From the NCBI GenBank assembly GCA_017651065.1, contig JAGCDP010000057.1, positions 1-63,805 on the forward strand: DNA of 63,805 nt, read 5' to 3'. Position numbers and translations under genes: made by a program. Below the pieces are notes generated by a model. The model was not told the origin of the DNA, searched no databases, and worked only from the letters and a program-made list of their open reading frames with translations. This DNA is from Treponema sp. GTDB taxonomy: Bacteria; Spirochaetota; Spirochaetia; Treponematales; Treponemataceae. This document shows positions 18,901-26,203 of the stretch, one piece after another (the stretch's first letter is position 1; the number at the start of each line of letters is the position of its first letter).

Positions 18901-19218
18901 CAGGGCACCGCCGACTTCTACAACGCAAACAACATCAAGTGTGAGGTTGTAAACAAAATTGGCGCCGGCCGTCCAGACGTTGTAGACTTGATTATGAACA
19001 AGGAAGTTTGTTTGGTAATCAATACTCCTAAGGCAAAACGCAACTACGCCGAAGACCGCAAGACTATTCGTAAGGCTTGCTTGAAGTACAAGGTTTCTTA
19101 CATCACGACACTCGCCGGTGCTCTTGCAGCTGTTAAGGGTATTGAATCCGTTAAGAACGGTAACGGTGGTGAAGGTGGAGTTAAGTCTTTGCAGGAATAT
19201 CACTCGTTGATTAAATAA
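15970..19218 (+). CDS. carB: Carbamoyl-phosphate synthase large subunit
   Basis: 1082 residues, the usual length. CarB makes carbamoyl phosphate for pyrimidine and arginine synthesis from ammonia (delivered by CarA), bicarbonate and two ATP. Two homologous ATP-grasp halves: first [23 protein letters not shown], second [23 protein letters not shown]. The matching ATP-grasp motifs [18 protein letters not shown] and [15 protein letters not shown], and a C-terminal MGS-like allosteric domain ([24 protein letters not shown]), are all present. TAGGAG precedes the ATG. The small subunit carA is not adjacent, unlike most genomes. Followed by a type B repeat and a strong terminator. Confidence 0.98.
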   Translation: [1082 protein letters not shown]

Positions 19219-19224
19219 AAGTAC

Positions 19225-19286
19225 GTCATGCCGAACTTGTTTCGGCATCTCACTTATATAGACCCTGAAACAAGTTCAGGGTGACA
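19225..19286. repeat. Palindromic interspersed repeat, type B, copy 2
   Basis: GTCATGCCGAAC..GTTTCGGCAT followed by CCTGAAACAAGTTCAGGGTGACA, the same architecture as 2051-2116. It sits just after the carB stop. Confidence 0.8.
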
Positions 19287-19290
19287 TAAG

Positions 19291-19322
19291 AACGCCAGTT
19301 CCAATGGAGCTGGCGTTTTTTT
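19291..19322 (+). terminator. Intrinsic terminator of carB
   Basis: Stem ACGCCAG/CTGGCGT extended by TCC/GGA, followed by a run of seven T. The T run touches the stop codon of the convergent gene at 19321. Confidence 0.85.
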
Positions 19323-20319
19323 ATAGATTCCCCAAAATCATCGGAATGAAACTCGGATCCAGAATACTAAAACCAAAACACTTTTTGCCAAGATCTTTTA
19401 ATGAAGCGCCAATGTGATAAATCGTAGAGTTATCAATAATCAAAAATCTGTCGTGGGTTTTTGTTGTATGAGACATAGTAAGGGTAGGGTACTGGGCATT
19501 GAAGGTTTGAATATCTTGTGCTGTAAGTTTTGTCTTGGGGTCAGTGTAAATTGTTACAGTAACGCCTTTTTTCTTTTTTGCCAGTCGCTGAAGAATGGAC
19601 AGGTCTACATAATTGTCTATGAGGATGATTTCTTTCTTAGCTGCTGCCAGAAAGCTTTCGAACTTTGCATAGGCATCGAAAATTTGGCCCTGGAAGAAGA
19701 TGCCTTGAGTTTCTTTTATATTGTATTTGTCCATTAAGGAAAAAAGTTCATCTATCTTTTTATCTGATTCTTTTAGATGTACATCTGTTTCAATTTGATA
19801 CTGACGCATTGCCTTTAATTCTGCAAAAAGTTCTGCATTATTTGCTACAAAATGTCGCATTGAAACAAAAGCTTTAACAATTTGAATACTTGTCTTTACA
19901 GCTGTTTCTGATTTAAGAACAGAAGCAAGCATTGTTACACCATGTTCTGTAAAAACATAAGGTGGCTTTCGAATTCCTCCCCAACTTGATGTCGCAAATT
20001 GCGACATCAAGTTAGAAGAATTGTTATCCAAATTGGATGTCGCTAATTGCGACATCACGGAATCTTCTTTTGGTGAAGTCACAAATTGTGATTTCACGAG
20101 ATTTTGTTTTTTCAGGTTTTCTACCTCTTCACGTGTAAGCTGAAAACAGAATTGTTCAGGGAAACGTTCAATGTTACGTTTTACTTGTTCATTTAGGCGT
20201 TTTGTTTCAACACCATAAAGTTCTGCAATATCACGGTCTATCATAACCTGTTGTCCGCGAATAATATGAATCTTTGAACGAATTGAATTATCTTCTAGAA
20301 TTGAAATTTCATTTTCCAT
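19321..20319 (-). CDS. ORF6N-domain protein with C-terminal PLD-like domain
   Basis: 332 residues. N-terminal ORF6N/KilA-type DNA-binding domain: IHIIRGQQVMIDRDIAELYGVETKRLNEQVKRN, then IERFPEQFCFQLTREE and the family's PYVFTEHGVTMLASVL. Between these the family's single SQ.vTS motif is present three times (SQFVTS, SQLATS, SQFATS), each encoded by a DNA palindrome. The C-terminal half resembles a phospholipase D-like phosphodiesterase: AKKEIILIDNYVDLSILQRLAKK, TIYTDPKT, and HDRFLIID in the HxKx4D position with Lys replaced by Arg. Phage-related family often found as lone chromosomal genes. GGAGG at -9 supports the start. DNA-binding nuclease or phosphodiesterase role is inferred. Confidence 0.82.
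   Translation of the reverse strand: MENEISILEDNSIRSKIHIIRGQQVMIDRDIAELYGVETKRLNEQVKRNIERFPEQFCFQLTREEVENLKKQNLVKSQFVTSPKEDSVMSQLATSNLDNNSSNLMSQFATSSWGGIRKPPYVFTEHGVTMLASVLKSETAVKTSIQIVKAFVSMRHFVANNAELFAELKAMRQYQIETDVHLKESDKKIDELFSLMDKYNIKETQGIFFQGQIFDAYAKFESFLAAAKKEIILIDNYVDLSILQRLAKKKKGVTVTIYTDPKTKLTAQDIQTFNAQYPTLTMSHTTKTHDRFLIIDNSTIYHIGASLKDLGKKCFGFSILDPSFIPMILGNL
19983..20099. repeat. Three palindromes inside the ORF6N gene
   Basis: The first (19983-20013) is a perfect 31-bp palindrome: arm AACTTGATGTCGCAA, central A, complement arm. The second (about 20036-20056) has arms GATGTCGC/GCGACATC. The third (about 20074-20096) has TGAAGTCACAA against TTGTGATTTCA with one mismatch. All centre on AAATT or TAATT and encode the triplicated SQ.(A/V)TS peptide. 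Confidence 0.85.
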
Positions 20320-20607
20320 ACCACATCCTCCAGGAGATTTTTGGGATTCAGCGCCTGTCCAACCCCGGGCCTGAATTATGGTAAAGAAAAATAAAAGATA
20401 TTAGAAAGGGCTGTGCCCCCGAGAATTATAACCACACATACTAACAAATGGGGATAAGTTGTTGGATATGACCTTCTGTGCGGTGGCTTTACATATTTAA
20501 TATAATAATTATTTAAAATACAGACAATTATAATCCATTGTAAATCTCCAAAATCATGTTATGATAGAAAAGACGTTGCGAAGATTTTTGAGAGGAGGCG
20601 TCGACGA

Positions 20608-21033
20608 ATGGAATACGAAGTTACTGATTATATTACGCCGGAAGAATATATGGAGATGCGGAGGCTTGTGGAGTGGTCGGAGTTTCCGATGGAGCAGGCG
20701 GTGGAAGGGATAAAGCATTCGGCCTATCTTTGTGTTTTTAGGAAAGAAGGGAAGGTGATTGCGCTGGCTCGAGTGATTACTGATTTTGGGTATGTTGTTT
20801 ATATTGCTGATGTTATTGTTCGGCCGGATTATCAGGGGCAGGGGCTTGGTCGTCAACTTATGAATAATATTATGGATTATATAAAGGGGCAGCTCAAGCC
20901 CGGCTACAAAAAAATGGTTAGCCTGATGGCGGCGCAGGGCAAGGAAGAGTTTTATAAAAAGTTTGGATTTGTTACTCGCCCGAATGATATGTATGGCTGC
21001 GGAATGTGTCAGTGGATTATGGCTGAAGAATAA
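20608..21033 (+). CDS. GNAT family N-acetyltransferase
   Basis: 141 residues, very strong GAGAGGAGG ribosome site. The acetyl-CoA-binding motif A is clear: YIADVIVRPDYQGQGLGRQLMNNIMDYIK (R/Q-x-x-G-x-G/A pattern QGQGLG), followed by FYKKFGF, the motif B strand-turn of GNAT enzymes. The N-terminus contains a substrate-side YMEMRRLVEWSEFP. Small GNATs acetylate amines on metabolites, antibiotics or protein termini; the substrate cannot be told. Only 12 bp precede the AMMECR1 fusion gene, so they are cotranscribed. Confidence 0.92.
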   Translation: MEYEVTDYITPEEYMEMRRLVEWSEFPMEQAVEGIKHSAYLCVFRKEGKVIALARVITDFGYVVYIADVIVRPDYQGQGLGRQLMNNIMDYIKGQLKPGYKKMVSLMAAQGKEEFYKKFGFVTRPNDMYGCGMCQWIMAEE

Positions 21034-21045
21034 TGTGGAGGGCTT

Positions 21046-22437
21046 ATGCCGATTATAGCGTCTTTTATGGTGCCGCATCCGCCGATGATTGTGCCGGATG
21101 TTGGGCGTGGTAGTGAAAAACAGGTTGCAAAAACGATTGCTTCTTATGAAAAGGTTGCCGAGCAAATTGCTGCACTCAAGCCGGATACAATAATTATTTC
21201 GAGTCCTCACAGCATAATGTATTCTAATTATTTTCATATTTCTCCGGGGGAATGGGCGCGTGGTTCCTTTGCTGATTTTGGTGCACCGCAAGTTAAGTTT
21301 GATATTGAGTATGACCAGGAGCTTGTAAATCTTCTGGCTGAAAAAGCGGAGGTCTCGGACTTTCCGGCAGGTACGCTCGGTGAAAAACGCCCTGAGCTTG
21401 ATCACGGTACAATGGTGCCGCTTTGGTTTATCACAAAAAAATACAAGGACTTTAAGTTTGTTCGCATAGGGCTTTCCGGCTATGACCTTTTGAAGCATTA
21501 CGAATTCGGCATGATGATAAAAGACACCGTGGAAGAATTGAACCGCAGAGTTGTCTACGTTGCCAGCGGTGACCTTTCCCACAAGCTTCAGTCTTACGGA
21601 CCATACGGTTTTGCAGAAGAAGGCCCGGAATATGACAAGCGAATTATGGATGTTTGCTCCGGCGCACGCTTTGGAGAGCTTTTTGATTTTGATGAAACCT
21701 TCTGCGAAAAGGCTGCTGAGTGCGGACACAAATCCTTTGTAATGATGGCAGGTGCACTCGACGGGCAGGCTGTAGAAGCCACACAATATTCACACGAAGA
21801 CGTAACTGGCGTTGGCTACGGAATCTGCTCTTTTATTCCAAAGGGCCCGGATGCCGGCAGGCATTTTCTGGAACAACGCCTCAAGCAGGTGCAGGATGAA
21901 CTCGCCGCAAAAAGCCAGAAATCCGACGCATATGTAAAGCTGGCCAGAGCCTCAGCAGAATACTTTGTAGCAAACGGAGATATCATGCCGCTGCCAGACT
22001 GGGTACCTGACGAACTGCTCAACAGACATGCCGGTGCTTTTGTTTCCATACATAAGTTTGGAGGCCTTCGCGGTTGCATAGGCACAATCGCCGCTACTCA
22101 AAAAAATCTTGCTCAGGAAATAATAAACAATGCAGTAAGCGCAGTTTCAAAAGACCCGCGTTTTGACCCGGTCACAGAAGACGAATTAAAATATCTGGAC
22201 ATAAACGTAGACGTCTTAGGCGACGCAGAGCCAATAAAATCGCCTGCAGAACTGGACGTAAAAAAATACGGTGTAATCGTTCAAAGCGGCTACAAGCGTG
22301 GGCTCTTGCTCCCGGACTTAGACGGCGTAGACACCGTAGAACAGCAGATTGACATTGCAAGACGAAAAGGCGGAATTGCTCCGGACGAAAAAATAGAACT
22401 CTTCCGCTTTGAGGTTGTGCGTCATGCCGATTTGTAA
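21046..22437 (+). CDS. AmmeMemoRadiSam protein: LigB-type dioxygenase-like domain fused to AMMECR1
   Basis: 463 residues, two domains. Residues about 1-265 resemble class III extradiol dioxygenase (LigB/Memo-like): IASFMVPHPPMIVPDVG, IISSPHSI, DHGTMVPLWFI, VASGDLSHKLQSYGP; the His residues of the metal site are in PHPP, SPHS and LDHG. Residues about 285-463 are an AMMECR1 domain: YVKLARASAEYF, GAFVSIHKFGGLRGCIGTIAAT, DPRFDPVTEDELKYLDINVDVL, GYKRGLLLPDLDGVDTVEQQIDIAR. The genes usually occur as a trio with a radical SAM enzyme; here two are fused and the third overlaps downstream by 14 bp. The reaction is not established. Confidence 0.9.
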   Translation: MPIIASFMVPHPPMIVPDVGRGSEKQVAKTIASYEKVAEQIAALKPDTIIISSPHSIMYSNYFHISPGEWARGSFADFGAPQVKFDIEYDQELVNLLAEKAEVSDFPAGTLGEKRPELDHGTMVPLWFITKKYKDFKFVRIGLSGYDLLKHYEFGMMIKDTVEELNRRVVYVASGDLSHKLQSYGPYGFAEEGPEYDKRIMDVCSGARFGELFDFDETFCEKAAECGHKSFVMMAGALDGQAVEATQYSHEDVTGVGYGICSFIPKGPDAGRHFLEQRLKQVQDELAAKSQKSDAYVKLARASAEYFVANGDIMPLPDWVPDELLNRHAGAFVSIHKFGGLRGCIGTIAATQKNLAQEIINNAVSAVSKDPRFDPVTEDELKYLDINVDVLGDAEPIKSPAELDVKKYGVIVQSGYKRGLLLPDLDGVDTVEQQIDIARRKGGIAPDEKIELFRFEVVRHADL

Positions 22438-23275
22438 CGTCTGCTTCAGGCACTGCAAAATCGAAGAAAACTCAACAGGCTTTTGCGGGGCCCGAACCTG
22501 CACCAACGGAAAAATAGTCGCCGCCAACTACGGAAAGCTCACGTCCATCGCGCTCGATCCAATAGAAAAAAAGCCTCTCAAAATGTTTAATCCTGGCAGT
22601 AAGGTTTTATCAATCGGTTCATATGGCTGTAACTTGCGCTGCCCTTTCTGCCAGAACTACACCATCTCGTGGTCACAGAAAGCCTTTGAATACAAAGACC
22701 GCGCAGACATCTATACCCCAGAAGAAATCGTAAAAGCCGCACAAGACTTCCGCACGCACGGCAATATAGGAATAGCCTTTACTTACAACGAACCTCTCAT
22801 AGGCTATGAGTTTATCCGCGACACTGCAAAGCTTTCAGAACAGGCCGGCATGCAAAACGTCCTTGTAACAAACGGCACTGCAACACTCGAAGTCCTGAAC
22901 CAGATCCTCCCGTACATCGATGCCATGAACATAGACCTCAAGGCTTTCACAAACAGCTTTTACAAAAACTTCATCGATGGCGACTTTCAAATGGTAAAAG
23001 ACTTTATACAAACCGCAGTCCAATCCTGCCATGTAGAACTCACAACACTTATAATCCCCGATGAAAATGACAGCCCTCAAGAAATGCGTGAACTCACCAC
23101 ATGGGTCGCAGGCCTTGAAAAACAATACAACAAAAAAATCCCTCTTCACATCACACGCTTTTTTCCAACCTTCAAACTCACAGACCGAGAGCCAACTTCA
23201 GTTACCACAATAATGAACCTTGTAGAAATTGCAAAAGAAAATCTGGAATTTGTTTTTCCGGGAAATGTGTGTTGA
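22424..23275 (+). CDS. AmmeMemoRadiSam system radical SAM enzyme
   Basis: 283 residues from ATG 22424, preferred to TTG 22409 because GAGG lies nine bases upstream and the N-terminal cysteines MPICNVCFRHCKI follow at once. The radical SAM cluster motif is CNLRCPFCQNY (CxxxCxxC), after a second cysteine set (CNVCFRHC, FCGARTC). Further motifs GIAFTYNEPLIGYEFI and IDAMNIDLKAF are typical of this subfamily, related to pyruvate formate-lyase activases. It overlaps the AMMECR1 fusion by 14 bp, so the two are translationally coupled. Probably modifies or activates a partner made by the upstream gene; substrate unknown. Confidence 0.92.
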   Translation: MPICNVCFRHCKIEENSTGFCGARTCTNGKIVAANYGKLTSIALDPIEKKPLKMFNPGSKVLSIGSYGCNLRCPFCQNYTISWSQKAFEYKDRADIYTPEEIVKAAQDFRTHGNIGIAFTYNEPLIGYEFIRDTAKLSEQAGMQNVLVTNGTATLEVLNQILPYIDAMNIDLKAFTNSFYKNFIDGDFQMVKDFIQTAVQSCHVELTTLIIPDENDSPQEMRELTTWVAGLEKQYNKKIPLHITRFFPTFKLTDREPTSVTTIMNLVEIAKENLEFVFPGNVC

Positions 23276-23300
23276 AAAATCTTTGGTGAAACGATACTAT
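23272..23300 (+). promoter_or_regulatory. Putative leaderless promoter of Nudix gene
   Basis: TTGAAA, exactly 17 bases, TACTAT, then 6 bases to ATG 23307. It overlaps the last codons of the radical SAM gene. There is no Shine-Dalgarno before this ATG. Confidence 0.55.
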
Positions 23301-23306
23301 TCCCCC

Positions 23307-23846
23307 ATGGAAGAAAAGGTAGATTTAAGTGATTTGAAATGCGGTTATCCCGACTGCTGTTTTATGGTTGCAAATAACTGGTTCCGCTATCGTGCCGGTG
23401 CTTTGATTGTTGAAGACGGAAAGCTGCTTGTTATGAAAACTAAAAGCTCTGATTGTTTTTATACTGTTGGCGGCGGCGTTCACATGGGCGAAAGTGCAGA
23501 ATCTTGTGTGCTTCGCGAGGTTCAGGAAGAAACAGGTGCTCCATACGAAATTGATCATCTTGCCGTAGTCTGCGAAAACTTTTTTACAGGTACCGAAGAA
23601 ATCATTAAAGGCTATACCTGCCATGTAATTGAGTTTTACTTTTTGATGAAGCCGCGTGGAATGCAAGAACTCAATGCCGAAAGCTATGGTTGGAACCGTG
23701 ACCGTGAAGAACGATACTGGATTCCGCTTGAAGAACTTCCAAAAATAGACCTGCGACCTGAATTCCTGCGTACCAGAATGCCTGAAATTTTAAAAGGAAA
23801 ATCACTCATTCATATTGTTAACGACAGTAGAAAACTTACAAAATAA
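23307..23846 (+). CDS. Nudix hydrolase
   Basis: 179 residues from ATG 23307, chosen because it fits a promoter at fixed spacing and the protein then starts just before the domain. The Nudix box is complete: GGGVHMGESAESCVLREVQEETGA follows Gx5Ex7REUxEExGU. Upstream strand YRAGALIVEDGKLLVMK and downstream VIEFYFLMK complete the fold. Nudix enzymes hydrolyse nucleoside diphosphates linked to another group; the substrate is not predictable. DLKCGYPDCCFMVANNWFRYR near the N-terminus holds three cysteines, unusual for the family. The stop abuts the stop of the convergent gene at 23847 with no spacer. Confidence 0.93.
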   Translation: MEEKVDLSDLKCGYPDCCFMVANNWFRYRAGALIVEDGKLLVMKTKSSDCFYTVGGGVHMGESAESCVLREVQEETGAPYEIDHLAVVCENFFTGTEEIIKGYTCHVIEFYFLMKPRGMQELNAESYGWNRDREERYWIPLEELPKIDLRPEFLRTRMPEILKGKSLIHIVNDSRKLTK

Positions 23847-24350
23847 TTATAAAACCGGAAACAGAATATCAGACAAAAAATCAGTTTGTTCCTTTATGAT
23901 ATCCGGATGTGTTTTTGCATAATCAATTATTTTTTGCCCAAGTCCCGATTTTAAAAGCTCAGAAATTTCAGCCCGTGAAACTTTATTAATTGCGGGGCAG
24001 GTTGGAGTAAGGGCAACAGCAATTTCATTTTCTTTTGTGTGAACTGCACGGAACGGCCAGATGCTGCAATCAAAAGGTTTAAGCTCTGGTGGAAGACAGC
24101 AGCCGTTTGATGAATCAAGAAAAGGGCAGTGAACTTCTTCTTCGGGATTGTCAGTTTTGTATAACATCTCAAGGTCAATTGTCATACTGTTGCGGCCTGT
24201 TAGTCTGAATCTTGCTTCCGGAAAAAGTGATTGTAATTGTTCAGCCGCTTCCTTTGTAAAAACAGGAGTTTCCCAAAGACTTTGTCTACGGAAGGAACAG
24301 CAGAATTTACAGGATGCACAGTCTGATTTTTTTAAGATTGCCGACAGCAC
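23847..24350 (-). CDS. YkgJ-like cysteine-cluster protein
   Basis: 167 residues, GTG start with GGAG eight bases upstream inside the end of the preceding gene. The cluster CASCKFCCSF near the N-terminus, then HCPFLDSSNGCCLPPELKPFDCSIWPFR, give the cysteine arrangement of the CxxCxxCC family (YkgJ/Fli-type), proposed to bind zinc or iron-sulfur. It follows the DUF2156 gene by 5 bp and must be cotranscribed with it. No activity is known for this family. Confidence 0.85.
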   Translation of the reverse strand: MLSAILKKSDCASCKFCCSFRRQSLWETPVFTKEAAEQLQSLFPEARFRLTGRNSMTIDLEMLYKTDNPEEEVHCPFLDSSNGCCLPPELKPFDCSIWPFRAVHTKENEIAVALTPTCPAINKVSRAEISELLKSGLGQKIIDYAKTHPDIIKEQTDFLSDILFPVL

Positions 24351-24355
24351 AGTAT

Positions 24356-25267
24356 TTACTCCACATAACCATAAAATTTTTCAAGAATCATTGCAGGCTT
24401 GTAAGATAACTTCGCTTTTCGTAAACCTTCAACGCCCATATCTTCTTCACGGTTTAGATACAAATATGAACCGCACAGTTTTGAAAACTGTTGATTAAGC
24501 ACAGCATAAACTCCATTCTTTTCAAACTCTTCAACTGCTTTTTCATAAATTACATCAAGCACAGAATCCGAAATTGGAGAAGCAAGTGTCATTGCAGCAG
24601 GCTGACCTTTTATATACAGAACGCCCCCGGTAAATTTAAGAGGCTCTACATTTTGAAGTGCAAGTTCAACACTCTGCAGCTCCAGCTTAAGCACAGGATT
24701 TTCTTCCCCGTTTTTTTCTTCATACCATTTTTGTGCAATAGTCAGAATATCGTGTGCAATATCATTTTGTGGGAATGATTTAAATTCCCAGTCGCTGCCA
24801 TAAATACGGTTAAATCTGGAAACATGATTTCTTTTCTTCTGATAATTTGAACCAGGTAGATCTGCAAGATCTTTCTGAAGATAAATATAATCACAGTCAT
24901 CGCGATTTGTTTTCCAGGAAATATGCTTTTTAAAATACTGAGAAAGACAGGAATCAAGAAGTTCCTTTTGTTCACGAGTGATAAGACAAAAGGCAGGCTT
25001 TCGCTGCTGGATACGGGCGTCTTCAAAAATATATTCAAGTGCCGATTTTAACCACATAGTATCTGCTCCTTTTAATGGAACAGGAAAACCATAGCCTGTA
25101 CGGTTTTCATCACCATAGTAGTAGCGGAATAAAATATTATTGTGGATTTTAAGCCATGTATTGTATTTTTCCTGAAGCAAAAAAAGGTTAGCAATGCAGG
25201 TGTCGCTTCCATACAGGCCTTGAGTATCAAGATTATTTTCCAGATACTCAAAATCAAGCAGATTCAT
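24356..25267 (-). CDS. DUF2156 (phosphatidylglycerol lysyltransferase-like) protein
   Basis: 303 residues. It matches the soluble GNAT-like DUF2156 family: an N-terminal half with LLQEKYNTWLKIHNNILFRYYYG, DYIYLQKDLADLPGSNYQKKRNHVSRFNR (the KRN.v.rF.r motif) and a C-terminal GNAT fold with GGVLYIKGQPAAMTLASPIS, DVIYEKAVEEFEKNGVYAVLNQQF and YLNREEDMGVEGLRKAKLSYKP. The related domain of MprF transfers aminoacyl groups to phospholipid, but this soluble form has no membrane part, so its substrate may differ. Upstream partner of the cysteine-cluster gene. Confidence 0.85.
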   Translation of the reverse strand: MNLLDFEYLENNLDTQGLYGSDTCIANLFLLQEKYNTWLKIHNNILFRYYYGDENRTGYGFPVPLKGADTMWLKSALEYIFEDARIQQRKPAFCLITREQKELLDSCLSQYFKKHISWKTNRDDCDYIYLQKDLADLPGSNYQKKRNHVSRFNRIYGSDWEFKSFPQNDIAHDILTIAQKWYEEKNGEENPVLKLELQSVELALQNVEPLKFTGGVLYIKGQPAAMTLASPISDSVLDVIYEKAVEEFEKNGVYAVLNQQFSKLCGSYLYLNREEDMGVEGLRKAKLSYKPAMILEKFYGYVE

Positions 25268-25340
25268 ATACTATAAATTTACAAAAACTGAAGGTTAGAT
25301 ACAAGTAAAAAAATCTATAATTATATTATGTTTCTATGGA

Positions 25341-26129
25341 TTATTTACCCAATTCGATTGAACGATTACATGCAGCAGTAATTGCTTCGATTACGGCATT
25401 GCGGAAACCATTTTTTTCAAGGGCTGCAACACCTTCGATTGTTGTTCCTGCAGGAGAACAAACCATATCTTTTAAAGCTGCTGGCGTTTTGCCGCTTTCC
25501 ATAACCATACCGGCTGATCCATAAACTGTCTGAGCTGCATAAGTATAAGCCTGAGCGCGAGGCATTCCGCAACGAACAGCTGCATCTGCCATAGCTTCAA
25601 TAAACATAAATACAAAGGCTGGACCAGAACCGCTTACTGCTGTTACACAATCCATAAGCTTTTCAAGAACAACTTCTACCTTTCCGGCTGTACTTAAGAT
25701 TTCTATTGCTGTATCGGCTTCTGCCTGTGTGATATTTGAATTATAAGAAATAGCAGTCATTCCTTCGTTTATTTGAGCACAGACATTTGGCATCATTCTT
25801 ATAAAGCGAGCCATAGGAGCCCAGGACTGAAGCTTTTCAATTTTTACTCCGGCTGTCATAGAGATAACAACTGCCGATTGTGGAATAGCGTTTCCAATTT
25901 CGGCAAAAACGTCTCCTAAAAACTGAGGCTTTACAGCAAGAAAAATATAATCACAGTCGAGTACATCTTTGTTAGCTTCAACAAACTGAGCGCCTGTTTC
26001 TTCTGCAAAGGCTTTTCCCATTTTTGTATTTTTATCTGTTACCTTAATCTGACTAACATCATATTTTTTGCAAATAGCGCGCATGATTGCACCGCCCATT
26101 GCACCAGTACCTATACATCCAATTCTCAT
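25341..26129 (-). CDS. proC: Pyrroline-5-carboxylate reductase
   Basis: 262 residues from ATG 26129, preferred because GAGGTG lies seven bases upstream and MRIGCIGTGAMGGAI begins the NAD(P)-binding Rossmann motif. ProC makes the last step of proline synthesis, reducing pyrroline-5-carboxylate. AVKPQFLGDVF, AVVISMTAGVKIEKLQSW, RFIRMMPNVCAQINEGMTA, and the C-terminal LMDCVTAVSGSGPAFVFMFIEAMADAAVRCGM and DMVCSPAGTTIEGVAALEKNGFR are all family signatures. proB and proA lie 700 bp away on the same strand, with a PAP2 gene on the other strand between. Confidence 0.97.
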   Translation of the reverse strand: MRIGCIGTGAMGGAIMRAICKKYDVSQIKVTDKNTKMGKAFAEETGAQFVEANKDVLDCDYIFLAVKPQFLGDVFAEIGNAIPQSAVVISMTAGVKIEKLQSWAPMARFIRMMPNVCAQINEGMTAISYNSNITQAEADTAIEILSTAGKVEVVLEKLMDCVTAVSGSGPAFVFMFIEAMADAAVRCGMPRAQAYTYAAQTVYGSAGMVMESGKTPAALKDMVCSPAGTTIEGVAALEKNGFRNAVIEAITAACNRSIELGK

Positions 26130-26203
26130 AATTGCACCTCGACTATAATATAGCATGTTTTGTTGCCCTTGCAAACTTCCCATATCTGCGTTAGGCTTTA
26201 TTT

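Noticed and set aside
19321..20319. ORF6N gene as a sign of a prophage
   Set aside because: There are no phage structural, integrase or lysis genes on either side; the family often occurs as single chromosomal genes.
20554..21786. 410-codon minus-strand frame opposite the GNAT and AMMECR1 fusion genes
   Set aside because: It runs antisense to two recognisable genes and has a random composition (His, Asn and Lys rich), typical of a shadow frame.
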